Below are positions 7,719-16,241 of a stretch of DNA of 64,000 nt, piece after piece. A program made the position numbers and the translations under genes. Each line of letters begins with the position of its first letter. Within the stretch, counting starts at the first letter, position 1. Under the pieces are notes generated by a model. That model worked only from the letters and a program-made list of their open reading frames with translations. It did not search any database and was not told where the DNA came from. The DNA comes from Acinetobacter sp. 10FS3-1 (lineage in GTDB: Bacteria > Pseudomonadota > Gammaproteobacteria > Pseudomonadales > Moraxellaceae), in contig NZ_CP039144.1 in assembly GCF_013343215.1 (NCBI RefSeq), forward strand, positions 331,495 to 395,494. The letters run 5' to 3'.

Positions 7719-8021
7719 TTATTTCCACTGCATACCTATTGATGCAGCACCACCAGTATCATTGCGTGAAGTAGTCGTTGCTGCGATCTTGAAGACATAG
7801 CGTTTATAAGTTGCTACACCCATTGAGAACATTGAGTAACCCGCTTCGCTGGGTTGCGGTAAGTTACCTACAACCATTGCATCGGTACTGAATGTAATAC
7901 CAAGTACAGCGACTACCGCAACAGCTACAGTTATTGTTTTAGAGGATTTGGTTTTGGTGCGAGCTTTTTCCGACGTTACTACGAAACGTCCAAGCTGCTT
8001 ACTGAAAAAACTCTTATACAG
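7719..8021 (-). CDS. Small membrane or exported protein with no standard start codon
   Basis: An open frame of about 100 codons ends at 7719. It has a basic N-terminal part (KARTKTKSSK), one long hydrophobic segment (ITVAVAVVAVLGITFS) and a Gly/Thr-rich C-terminus ending GGAASIGMQWK. The frame is closed upstream by TGA and contains no ATG, GTG or TTG before the hydrophobic part. A CTG at 8021-8019 is the only near-cognate start I find; the first ATG would give just 50 residues and cut off the membrane segment. A leftward terminator follows. It is either a non-canonical-start gene or a recently mutated one. The size and layout resemble pilin-like or small exported proteins, but this is a guess. 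Confidence 0.45.
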   Translation of the reverse strand: MYKSFFSKQLGRFVVTSEKARTKTKSSKTITVAVAVVAVLGITFSTDAMVVGNLPQPSEAGYSMFSMGVATYKRYVFKIAATTTSRNDTGGAASIGMQWK

Positions 8022-8179
8022 TCAAAAATTACTCTACTCTATCCGCTATAAATCGAAAAAACGGTCACATTTTTTTGTAACTGACTTATCCGTTATAACT
8101 CAAATATGTTTTTTCATTGTGTTTTTGCTAAACTCTTGAGAAATAAAGACCTGTTGTTTAACGGTTAGCCAGGAAAACA

Positions 8180-9100
8180 ATGCAAGCACAAATTCAGGAT
8201 TTACTCGAAAAGTTCTGCAATGAGCAAGAAATACGCAACTTGTCTGCCCGGACAATTGAGACGTATCAACAAGCCTTAACAGAATTTTTTGACTACTGCG
8301 AAGAGAATGAACTCGACCTACAGGATATCGAGCAATCAGACTTGCGTTCTTACATGGGTGTCCGTGTTCAGCAGTATGAAAACAAAAATGAAACCCTCAG
8401 TAAAAAGCTCAATGCAATACGCCAATTCATGAAGTGGGCGGTGCTGAATAATCTGCTTGAATATAATCCAACGGATGAAATTAAGCTGAAACGCGCTCAC
8501 CGACCACTTCCTGATATGCTTGATATTGAGACGGTGAACCTTGTCATGGACCAACCGGCTCCGGTAGATGAAAAAGAGAAGCTGCTTTGGGTTCGTGATA
8601 AGGCAATTCTGGAATTACTGTATTCCAGTGGACTTCGTATTTCTGAGCTGCAAGGGCTACGCATTAAGGATGTAGACCCCTCACGACTACTGGTGCGTGT
8701 TACAGGTAAAGGGAATAAGACCCGCATAATCCCTATGGGTGCTAAGGCGCGTGATTCGATCTTGACCTGGCTGCAAGTTTATGGGGAGTTTAAAGGAGTG
8801 CTGAATCCTAATAGCCCTCTATTCCTGTCTAAACATGGTCGCACCCTTTCAATCCGTCAAATCCGTAACCGAGTCGTATTCCAGGCTGAACGTGCCGGGA
8901 TTGAAAAACATTTATATCCTCACTTATTACGACATTGCTTTGCCACGCACATGCTATCTAACAGCCAAGACCTGAGGGCTGTTCAGGAAATGCTTGGACA
9001 TGCCAATGTTTCAACCACCCAGATATATACCCATTTGGATTTTGATAACCTAGCTTCGATCTACGACCGAGCACACCCTCGCGCATCCCTAAAAAAATAG
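8180..9100 (+). CDS. XerC/XerD-like tyrosine recombinase
   Basis: This is a 306-residue site-specific recombinase with an N-terminal SAM-like core-binding domain (residues 1-100) and a C-terminal catalytic domain. All catalytic residues are visible: Arg153 (SSGLRISEL), Lys177 (GKGNK), His248 and Arg251 (HLLRH), His274 (LGHANVSTT) and Tyr283 (QIYTHL). It would resolve plasmid dimers or mediate module exchange at dif-like sites. The length is typical. The gene stands alone with a leader containing GTTAGCCAGGAAAACA before the ATG. No complete XerC/D site was found in this window. Confidence 0.92.
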   Translation: MQAQIQDLLEKFCNEQEIRNLSARTIETYQQALTEFFDYCEENELDLQDIEQSDLRSYMGVRVQQYENKNETLSKKLNAIRQFMKWAVLNNLLEYNPTDEIKLKRAHRPLPDMLDIETVNLVMDQPAPVDEKEKLLWVRDKAILELLYSSGLRISELQGLRIKDVDPSRLLVRVTGKGNKTRIIPMGAKARDSILTWLQVYGEFKGVLNPNSPLFLSKHGRTLSIRQIRNRVVFQAERAGIEKHLYPHLLRHCFATHMLSNSQDLRAVQEMLGHANVSTTQIYTHLDFDNLASIYDRAHPRASLKK

Positions 9101-9112
9101 AAAAAGGACCGC

Positions 9113-9387
9113 TTATGAGTAGTGAACATTGGAATTGTTGTTGGTGATGTTAATTACATCCCCACCTAGTTTCAGCTTATAGGCAATTACATCAGCACAC
9201 TGATCGGTTACGCCGTCTTTAGACAAGCCTTTTTTCAAAAGGTTTACCTGGTCATAATTGATGTTCAGGCTTACGTCTGCTAAACCGCTATATTTTTCAC
9301 TTCTTCACTTTTAGATAGATCAATAAATTAAATAAAAATTCCACGATCACCTACGTCATAGTTATGCTTAATTTGGTACACACCCAT
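9113..9387 (-). pseudogene. Decayed leftward ORF of unknown function
   Basis: Reading leftward, ATG at 9387 gives MGVYQIKHNYDVGDRGIFI and then a stop. A second frame then gives FIDLSKSEEVKN, and a third runs from about 9300 to the stop at 9113 through KYSGLADVSLNINYDQVN and CADVIAYKLKLGGDV. The last part has normal protein character and no start of its own. The simplest reading is one gene broken by two lesions. The 370-base gap between the recombinase and the next gene holds nothing else I can support, apart from an 11-codon ORF right after the recombinase. Confidence 0.4.
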
Positions 9388-9472
9388 AGCAAACTCATTC
9401 AGTCTGTTTGATTTACATACAAAATAGTATGATACTTTTCTGATCAGTATGACACTCTATTGTTTAATGACA

Positions 9473-9988
9473 CTAACAAAATTCAGGACTAATCAAATCG
9501 TACATGAAATAACGCATACGGATAGTGTTCAGTGCCAGACCGTCATGCAGATCATTGGCTATATCGAAATTGGTTTTAAAGTAGTTATCTGCAATAAAGA
9601 AAAAATGCACAAATAACCGGATAATCTCGCTCATTTCTTGATGGTAAATGCTGCACCCCACCTTAATCTCTGCCATTTTTTCCGGGTCCAGATAGATACA
9701 GATTTTTTCCTCAAATAAACTACCCTTTACGTTGTACAGGTTCATGTACTTGTTGAACGATTGCTTAATCTGTTGGATATGAGGTAGCTCTACACGCAGA
9801 TCATAAATATCATCTGGGTCATATTCACTTTGGCAGAAATTAATAATCTCGTAGATATAACTTGAGATCGAGATATTTTCTCTTTCAGTTTGCCGATCTA
9901 ACCACTTTTTAATTGTCGAGTTAATACGGACACTAACTTTAATATCCCTAGTCTGCTCAGAATTAAAGCCCTTTGTATATTGAACCAC
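9473..9988 (-). CDS. Double ribbon-helix-helix-like protein
   Basis: The protein appears to contain two RHH-type units. Residues 17-48 read IKVSVRINSTIKKWLDRQTE and then a helix with SISSYIYEII. Residues 96-127 read ICIYLDPEKMAEIKVG followed by a second helix (QEMSEIIRLFVHFF). This is the strand-helix-helix order of CopG/Arc/MetJ DNA-binding proteins, here apparently as an intramolecular dimer. It may be a transcriptional regulator or a plasmid mobilisation/partition accessory protein. It is divergent from the gene at 10165, with a 176-base AT-rich intergenic region that is the likely operator. It is a single-gene transcript. Confidence 0.6.
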   Translation of the reverse strand: MVQYTKGFNSEQTRDIKVSVRINSTIKKWLDRQTERENISISSYIYEIINFCQSEYDPDDIYDLRVELPHIQQIKQSFNKYMNLYNVKGSLFEEKICIYLDPEKMAEIKVGCSIYHQEMSEIIRLFVHFFFIADNYFKTNFDIANDLHDGLALNTIRMRYFMYDLISPEFC

Positions 9989-10164
9989 TCAGTTTAAACC
10001 TTAGCATTTTATGTATTAACGGAACGCAGAATAGCATTAAAAAAATGATTTAAAAAAGGCATTTTAAACCAAAATATATGGGCCTTATTATGATATTATT
10101 CAAACTTCAATGAAGATTGATCGTTCTGCCGTGTGCGAACATTTTAAAGCAATAAGAGTAAGTT

Positions 10165-11568
10165 ATGAAAGCCAGTTTTGGTAAACGAGACATTCCTGTA
10201 TTTCTGTCGTTAGCATCACAGTATGCTCCTAAAAATATTATTGAGCCGGCAAGAACGGCGTTAAGACTGTTTGCATTTGGATATAACCAGGGTGTTGTAT
10301 ATACAGATTGTGCCGACCGACATATTCTGGCGATCAGTAGCCTTTTAAATATTATTGTTCAAAACCTGGCTCTGAAAGAATCTTGCTACTTTTTTGAAAT
10401 TAATCAGATAGAGTTTAGTGGAATATCAAGCTATAAACACGCTTTTACCAAATTGAAAGAATTTGAAGCGAGCAATTTACGTCCATATAATGATGAAATA
10501 TTGCGCTTTCTAAGCGAAGATTTAACACACATCAGTAGAGTAATATCTGTTTGCGAAGGTTTATTAAAACCCCGGAATGAAAGACCGGCTCTTGATAAGG
10601 AAGCCAAAAAACCAGTCATTAAGGATATTGGCTCCTACCCTTACCTATTAGATAGTGTAAGCCGTTCCGCAGTGTTAAAGCACAAGAAAAATGACCCTGT
10701 TTTAAATGCTCACCGCATATTAGCCAAATCACTCCGATTCGATTCTATTACCGAAGAAGAGTTGAATGCAGTACATGGATATTTAGAAACCATGCTGATT
10801 AATGGTTGGGATTATTACTACCGCCAGATCAAAATAACGTATTCGACTGTAGAGCATAATATCCGCTATACCAGTATTCTGAAAAAGCTCGAATCTGTTG
10901 GCAATAACATTATCAATGTGTCTTTGATTGGTCGCCATAATCGCCAGATCGCAGCAATCGACATTAAACACTCATTTGATAATGAAGCTCACCGCAAAAT
11001 GATGTTTGAACTACAGGGTTTCATCAGTAATGTGTTCTGTTTCTTTCTTGCCTACAACTATCTGTCACACCGTATTGAGAAATCTGCTGCATCCCTAGAA
11101 CCGGAAAACACCGTGTTCTACACATGGACATGCGGTTACTGCAATAAGAAATTTGGCAACTCTAAAGCTGTAGTGATAGATCATAACATCACGATTACTG
11201 ATGCCAACGGCGCACCACGTAAAACGATTTGTCCTGGTAAAAAGCATCCACCTCTTGAGATTGATGATTCTGGTCTACGCATTAAGGCTGAATCTGAAAG
11301 AACCCGCTATGAACATGCCGTGCTTGAGCTTAGAGCCTTAGACACTGCTACAAGCCTAATGGTGGTGGGTAAGCATTCAAATCGCATCTTTACCCCGAAA
11401 GACATGAGTTGGAATGACCGCTTGAATAAAGCCAAAGCTGAAAAGAAAGCTACTGTAGATCAGCTTAAATCTGTCTACGAGAAGTTTAAAAAAGAACTGG
11501 CTGCATGGAAGCCAACATCGACTGAACAGCTAACTGTCTGGACCAGTTCAAAGAAAAAGATCGCATAA
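10165..11568 (+). CDS. Unknown protein with a zinc-binding motif (467 aa)
   Basis: The first 300 residues are mixed helical with no motif I know. Around residues 324-365 there is a putative zinc site: WTCGYCNKKFGNS gives the first CxxC, and TICPGKKHPP supplies another Cys and His. The C-terminus is Lys-rich and helical. It is a cytosolic protein without a membrane segment. It starts after an AAGAG RBS and is followed by 100 bases before the SMR transporter gene. A nucleic-acid-binding role fits the zinc motif, but it is inference only. Confidence 0.7.
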   Translation: MKASFGKRDIPVFLSLASQYAPKNIIEPARTALRLFAFGYNQGVVYTDCADRHILAISSLLNIIVQNLALKESCYFFEINQIEFSGISSYKHAFTKLKEFEASNLRPYNDEILRFLSEDLTHISRVISVCEGLLKPRNERPALDKEAKKPVIKDIGSYPYLLDSVSRSAVLKHKKNDPVLNAHRILAKSLRFDSITEEELNAVHGYLETMLINGWDYYYRQIKITYSTVEHNIRYTSILKKLESVGNNIINVSLIGRHNRQIAAIDIKHSFDNEAHRKMMFELQGFISNVFCFFLAYNYLSHRIEKSAASLEPENTVFYTWTCGYCNKKFGNSKAVVIDHNITITDANGAPRKTICPGKKHPPLEIDDSGLRIKAESERTRYEHAVLELRALDTATSLMVVGKHSNRIFTPKDMSWNDRLNKAKAEKKATVDQLKSVYEKFKKELAAWKPTSTEQLTVWTSSKKKIA

Positions 11569-11669
11569 GCAATATTAAAAGATACGGTGTATTTGTACGC
11601 CGTGGTAGTACCGCCCTGATGTGTTCGGGCATTGAGATAGAAATTTTAAAAATATATTGGGGTTTTTAA

Positions 11670-12017
11670 ATGGAGCTTTCAAAAGGAGCCATTGGTGTTA
11701 CGTGGTTGTTAGGAGCTATTGCTACTGATGTTCTCTCAACCTTCTTTTCAGCAAAAGCCAATGGTCTTGAGGACAAAATTAGTCAAGGGATTGCCGGACT
11801 GCTTTATTTAGGCTCCTTTATTTGTTGTGCCATTGCCTTGAAGTACATGCAAGCCGGCATTCTTTATACGTTATGGTCTGGTATTGGCGTGATCGCTACG
11901 GCGTTCCTTGCACAAACTTTTTTAGGTCAGCGTATTGATACCCCGGCATGGATTGGCATTGGATTTATCGTGGTTGGGCTAACAATCATTGCTCAATTTT
12001 CCAATATTGATGTTTAA
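11670..12017 (+). CDS. SMR-family (EmrE-like) membrane transporter with Asp in place of the catalytic Glu
   Basis: The protein is 115 residues with four transmembrane helices and the SMR hallmarks: an aligned GAIATDVLSTFF first helix, the YTLWSGIGV motif in helix three and FLGQRIDTPAWIG before helix four. SMR proteins export cationic drugs, guanidinium or polyamines by proton exchange through one essential Glu (Glu14 in EmrE). Here that position is Asp20. It is followed with slight overlap in promoter space by a YgiB-like lipoprotein and a YgiC-like synthetase, so the substrate may be a polyamine-type metabolite. The RBS region contains GGGG before the ATG. Confidence 0.85.
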   Translation: MELSKGAIGVTWLLGAIATDVLSTFFSAKANGLEDKISQGIAGLLYLGSFICCAIALKYMQAGILYTLWSGIGVIATAFLAQTFLGQRIDTPAWIGIGFIVVGLTIIAQFSNIDV

Positions 12018-12033
12018 GTTGGTGGGAAACCAA

Positions 12034-12771
12034 ATGAAGAAACATTTTAAGAAAAGTATTGTCCTTTCTATTGTTCCGGTGTTTGTATTAGCTGGCTGTT
12101 CAAGCAATGATGATCATGCGCGTTTAGCTGTGCCAAATACTGAAAGCGAAGTCATGGTGAATGATGATGGCTCCTATACTCAGGAAGTCGCTGCTATTGA
12201 CGAAAATGGAATTGATGCTGCACCAGATGATAACGCTGATAAGCTCCTTGCTAGTTATGATGAAGCGAAGTCTAAGGGTTATACCGGTTCACTAGATGAC
12301 TGGATTGCATTGGTTCAATTACATGACACCAATCCAGAACAAGCCCAGGCTCAAGCCGAAGAATCTGGTTTTAGCGGTGGTACAGTATTAATGGGTGCGC
12401 TTGCCGGTGCTGCGGTGGGTGCAATGTTGGCATCATCTTCAAATTCCCGATCAGGTCTGGCAAACAGCTCTTATTCAGCTCAACGCTACAACAACGCCAA
12501 CAACTATGCGTACAGCCGTCCTAAGGATGAACAACAAAGTTCTAGCTCAGGTGGTGGTCGTGGCGGTTCTACGGCTGCTGCTGTTGCCGGTTCAAGCAAT
12601 ACAGCTCGTTCCGGTTCACCTGTTTCTGGTTCAAGCAATACGGTTAAATCCACACCTTCGTATTCTGCATCAACCAAAACAACGTCATCTTATACAAGCT
12701 CTCGCCCTACTGCGTCTTATAGCTCAGTATCTCGCGGTGGCTTCGGTGGGGCTGTCAGCTCAGGTGGTTAA
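12034..12771 (+). CDS. YgiB/YjfM-like (DUF1190-type) lipoprotein
   Basis: I chose the ATG at 12034 because it has an RBS (GTGGGA) and opens a lipoprotein signal peptide: MKKHFKK, a hydrophobic stretch, then lipobox LAGC. An in-frame ATG at 11989 lies inside the transporter gene. The mature part is acidic, then has a Gly/Ala segment (LMGALAGAAVGAML) and a long Ser/Gly/Thr-rich low-complexity tail containing SRGGFGGAVSSGG. E. coli YgiB has a similar layout and an RGGFG near its end. YgiB-type genes sit beside YgiC-type genes, exactly as here. It probably acts at the outer membrane or periplasm. Confidence 0.75.
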   Translation: MKKHFKKSIVLSIVPVFVLAGCSSNDDHARLAVPNTESEVMVNDDGSYTQEVAAIDENGIDAAPDDNADKLLASYDEAKSKGYTGSLDDWIALVQLHDTNPEQAQAQAEESGFSGGTVLMGALAGAAVGAMLASSSNSRSGLANSSYSAQRYNNANNYAYSRPKDEQQSSSSGGGRGGSTAAAVAGSSNTARSGSPVSGSSNTVKSTPSYSASTKTTSSYTSSRPTASYSSVSRGGFGGAVSSGG

Positions 12772-12847
12772 TACCCCTGAATCAGACCGTCTAACGGCGG
12801 TCTGAACATATAACAACTGAAATCTAAATATTTGCTAAGACATTAAA

Positions 12848-14128
12848 ATGAAACCTTATTACTTTCCTATTCGTCAAAACTACCCGGAAGAGTTAGAAAA
12901 AATCGGGTTTAACTACTGGAACCTACCATCAGGTCCCAAAAATCTACCTTACTGGCAAGAAGGTAAAGTCTATATCTTGTCAGAAACTCAGATTGACCAG
13001 ATTCAACAAGCCACTCAAGAGCTGCATGATATGTCGGTGGCAATGGTCGATCAGATGGTGAAGTCTGGTGACTACCCAGACTATTTCTGTCTTGATGAAT
13101 TTTCTATTCCTTTGATTGAACAATCGTGGAAGCGTAAAGACCCATCGTTATACGGTCGTTTCGATCTGGTATTCAATAAAAATGCAGACGGTTCCAATGG
13201 CATTAAGATGTTGGAGTACAACGGCGATACACCTGTCTCCATTCTCGAATGTTCCGTTGCGCAATGGAACTATGTAGAGCAGCTTACAGAGCTACCGCCA
13301 CAGCTTGCCATTAACGGTGATCTTACTTTCCCAAAAGAGCTGCGGATTCAATACAACCTGATTGATGAAACCCTTATTGAAACCTGGCAAAAACGATTTA
13401 AGCCAAACACCCTGCTTCACTTTGCTGCCAGTGGCGGGTTCCGTCACGAGGATTGGGGCAACCTGATCTATGTTATGGATACAGCAGTTCGCGCCGGCAT
13501 GGATGTGAAAGAAATCCAGATGAATGATATTGGCTTCACGGATACCAAGCTGTTCATTGATATGGATGGATATTCCATTGATAACATTTTCAAGCTCTAC
13601 CCCTGGGAATGGATGACGCGAGAAAAATTCGGTCGCAACATCGTTGAAACGCCTACTCGTTGGATGGAACCAGCTTGGAAAATGTTGCTATCGAACAAAG
13701 CCATGTTAGTTCGCTTATGGCAAATGTTCCCAAATCACCCTTACCTTCTGGAATCGTACTGTGAGGAAGATTTTAAAAAGATTCAGGGCGGTGACTGGTG
13801 TAAGAAAGTGATACATGGGCGTGAAGGGAGCAATGTAAACAAGGTTGCTAAACGCTTTGGCGTGACTATAGAGGACCGTTTAGCTCAAGGCAGTCACTTC
13901 GTTAAGGATTATTTGCAATGGGGCTATATGTACCAGAAATGGCACGATATCCCGGTGTATGAAGATGGTATGCGTCCAATCATCGGGTCATGGATTATTG
14001 GTGACAAGGCGTGTGGCATGTCCATTCGTGAAGATAAGAACCTTGTGACAGGCAATGATGCTTTCTTTGCGAGCCATATCTTTGTGCCAGAAGAGTACGA
14101 AGATCAGTACCGCTATATGTTCGAGTAA
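12848..14128 (+). CDS. Glutathionylspermidine-synthase-family ATP-grasp enzyme (YgiC-like)
   Basis: The 426-residue protein matches the YgiC/YjfC family: LEYNGDTPVSILE near residue 125, HFAASGG, the stretch EWMTREKFGRN, HGREGSNV and the ATP-grasp end SWIIGDKACGMSIRED. The family joins an amine to a carboxylate, using ATP. Some members lack the amidase domain of true bifunctional glutathionylspermidine synthase, as this one does. The exact substrate is unknown. It is the third gene of a probable unit with the SMR transporter and YgiB-like lipoprotein, separated from the latter by 76 bases. Confidence 0.85.
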   Translation: MKPYYFPIRQNYPEELEKIGFNYWNLPSGPKNLPYWQEGKVYILSETQIDQIQQATQELHDMSVAMVDQMVKSGDYPDYFCLDEFSIPLIEQSWKRKDPSLYGRFDLVFNKNADGSNGIKMLEYNGDTPVSILECSVAQWNYVEQLTELPPQLAINGDLTFPKELRIQYNLIDETLIETWQKRFKPNTLLHFAASGGFRHEDWGNLIYVMDTAVRAGMDVKEIQMNDIGFTDTKLFIDMDGYSIDNIFKLYPWEWMTREKFGRNIVETPTRWMEPAWKMLLSNKAMLVRLWQMFPNHPYLLESYCEEDFKKIQGGDWCKKVIHGREGSNVNKVAKRFGVTIEDRLAQGSHFVKDYLQWGYMYQKWHDIPVYEDGMRPIIGSWIIGDKACGMSIREDKNLVTGNDAFFASHIFVPEEYEDQYRYMFE

Positions 14129-14188
14129 TAACTCTTTAGAAAAAATCCGTATTTCGGAATAACGTGTGGAATATTTAAAGGAAAAATT

Positions 14189-14632
14189 ATGGAAAACCAA
14201 TCAAAACAGAATCAACAGGAACAATTCGAGTTTGGCATCCTTGTGTTAAAGCATGAACGTCCACTCTTTGAAGAGAATTACGTCAATATGGGTGGGCGAA
14301 TGGACTTTCTGAAATGGTCCGAGTGTTCTGATGGCACTGGCTCCTATCAGCCGGACTGGACTGCAATTGGTGAAGCAGATATTGACGACCCTCATTTTGA
14401 TGACCAGATTCAGGAGCATGCAGAGCATGTCACCGGCTGTCTCCAATCATGGTTGGAGTGTGCTAAGTCTAAAGCTATTCCTGAGGGCTACTACTTGATG
14501 CCTATGCAACCAAGTCTGGAAATGCTGCAAAAGGCAGAGCAAGAGTTTAATGATTTAGACATTGAGGATATTCAAGATCGCATTGTCTTTGCGCATCAGG
14601 CAATGATTCAAGCCCTTATACAATCTGCTTAG
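14189..14632 (+). CDS. Unknown acidic protein (147 aa)
   Basis: This soluble acidic protein begins MENQSKQNQQEQFEFGILVL. It contains many Trp and His residues (DFLKWSECSDG, HAEHVTGCLQSWLECAKSK) and lacks a signal peptide. It follows the YgiC-like gene by 60 bases with RBS AAAGGAAAA and ends before a strong terminator, so it is probably the last gene of the transporter/lipoprotein/synthetase unit. The family is not recognised. Confidence 0.7.
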   Translation: MENQSKQNQQEQFEFGILVLKHERPLFEENYVNMGGRMDFLKWSECSDGTGSYQPDWTAIGEADIDDPHFDDQIQEHAEHVTGCLQSWLECAKSKAIPEGYYLMPMQPSLEMLQKAEQEFNDLDIEDIQDRIVFAHQAMIQALIQSA

Positions 14633-14665
14633 TAATTCAGTTCTTAGAGCTAAGTAGATATGCAG

Positions 14666-14693
14666 CCACGGCGTAAAAACCGTGGTTTTTTTT
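14666..14693 (+). terminator. Intrinsic terminator closing the 11670-14632 unit
   Basis: CCACGG and CCGTGG pair around an eight-base loop and are followed by eight Ts. Confidence 0.85.
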
Positions 14694-14707
14694 GATTTAT
14701 AGGTTTT

Positions 14708-15421
14708 TCATATAAATAGGTACTGGTTCTTATGGTAGCGCGGGGTAAAACTCTCAGGCACTTTCAGAGATTTTGTTGCTTTTAGGTGCGCCGGTAAAAA
14801 TTCATCCAAAACTTCGCGCATCACCATATCAGCGACTTGTTGGATATTCAGACCTTCCAGGCTTGGTTCTTCATATAAGTACGCCATCATTGCATAGTAA
14901 TTTCGCGTGTATTCCATATCTAGCAAGGGTTGTGTACCCAACCTACCCCGGAATGCGCAGTTGCCTACAGGTAGGCTTTCCTGATTCTTGAGCTGTGCCA
15001 ACCAATAGCTCGCATTCCCATAGTGCGGTAATACCTGAGTATTGCTGAAACAGTATCGACTTTCATACATCGAAATCCCCATACCGTCTGCATCATAATT
15101 TACGCAGATCGCCGTAGTTGCGACCAGACGAGTGAGTGCAGCCCAGGTTCCATCTTCCAGTCTGCGCGGAGCATATAGGCTGAACTTTTCAAGGACTTCC
15201 TTTTCGACTTCGAGGTATTCTTGGTTTGGCTCAAAACCATCATCCATCAAGGCGGTGAGGTGCGGATATTTCTTCAATCCTATGCCGTTTTCATCTTTGA
15301 GTGCGCCATACACAGCGCGGTCATCCACATGCAAAATTGTAAATTCTTGCACATTGCTTTTTTCAAACAGGTCTCCCGGAAGATATGAAAACACACTCCG
15401 ATCACGGCTAGAAACATCCAT
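14708..15421 (-). CDS. Unknown protein (237 aa)
   Basis: The gene is leftward and convergent with the preceding unit. It begins MDVSSRDRSVFSYLPGDLF. It is soluble, with a segment TTAICVNYDADGMGISMYES and a Tyr-rich region (MEYTRNYYAMMAYLYEEP). There is no known motif. It has its own 5' region divergent from the gene at 15619. Function and family are unknown to me. Confidence 0.65.
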   Translation of the reverse strand: MDVSSRDRSVFSYLPGDLFEKSNVQEFTILHVDDRAVYGALKDENGIGLKKYPHLTALMDDGFEPNQEYLEVEKEVLEKFSLYAPRRLEDGTWAALTRLVATTAICVNYDADGMGISMYESRYCFSNTQVLPHYGNASYWLAQLKNQESLPVGNCAFRGRLGTQPLLDMEYTRNYYAMMAYLYEEPSLEGLNIQQVADMVMREVLDEFLPAHLKATKSLKVPESFTPRYHKNQYLFI

Positions 15422-15618
15422 TTTTGGTGCACAAAATCGCTAAAAGTATTGATAAATATAGCATACAGCCGAATCGAGCTTTATAGGAATAATCCTGTGA
15501 ACTTGTGTATCTTTGCCAATATTTTTTATATAAAATTAAGATTTAGAGCAATTGCTAAAATACTATATATTAGCTCCCGCAATATACATATATCCCGTCC
15601 TGTCAGGTGGATTCAATC

Positions 15619-16224
15619 GTGCAAGAACAATTAATTTACGTTGCTGCTATTCAAAGTAAAGAACAGATCAAAGCCGAAATGAACCTTTCTATGGTCGAAA
15701 AACATGCCTTACTCTCTAAGGTCGATCAAGAAATTAAACAAGCCCATCACCAAATTAGTATGACTGTAGCTAACCTTCTCGCTCAACGCACCGGTTTAGA
15801 TGCAAATTTCCTTACTCGCCTAATACATAATGTATTTGGCTTCGAGAAAGTATTGGTAAACCTGAAACCTATCAAATTCCAACCTTACTTCCACTTAAAA
15901 GAAATGAAGCGTTTACGCGAAACTCTCAAATTTCTGGAAGAAAATAGTCTTGTTGAAATCGACCATATCTTTACTAATAAAGATGAAAAATGCTTTCTGA
16001 TCAATTCATTCTTGCCAGAAGTCAATCGCAACCTTGCTAATGATCGTTTTGTTAATCCACTAGACAATACCCAAATGGCAAAACACGAGTTTTACCGTCA
16101 CTATTTCCAGGTCATTCACCTTACAGACAAGTATCTGGACTTAGCTGTAGAAGCTCTTGATCAACAAGCTTTTAAAGCTTCCGCAAATGGTTATGACTGC
16201 GACCAATACCAAGCAGTTGCTTAA
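15619..16224 (+). CDS. Unknown protein (201 aa), GTG start
   Basis: I prefer the GTG at 15619 because AGGTGG at 15605-15610 is a good RBS eight bases upstream; a GTG at 15607 overlaps that RBS. The protein is helical with a coiled-coil-like start (KAEMNLSMVEKHALLSKVDQ) and no membrane segment. It is followed after 17 bases by the next gene in the same direction, so the two form an operon. No family is recognised. Confidence 0.65.
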   Translation: MQEQLIYVAAIQSKEQIKAEMNLSMVEKHALLSKVDQEIKQAHHQISMTVANLLAQRTGLDANFLTRLIHNVFGFEKVLVNLKPIKFQPYFHLKEMKRLRETLKFLEENSLVEIDHIFTNKDEKCFLINSFLPEVNRNLANDRFVNPLDNTQMAKHEFYRHYFQVIHLTDKYLDLAVEALDQQAFKASANGYDCDQYQAVA

Positions 16225-16241
16225 TCTGGTATGGGTTTAAT

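Noticed and set aside
9115..9147. Tiny ORF (MSSEHWNCCW) with an RBS after the recombinase
   Set aside because: It has only ten codons and no sign of selection; it may be the remnant start of a lost gene.
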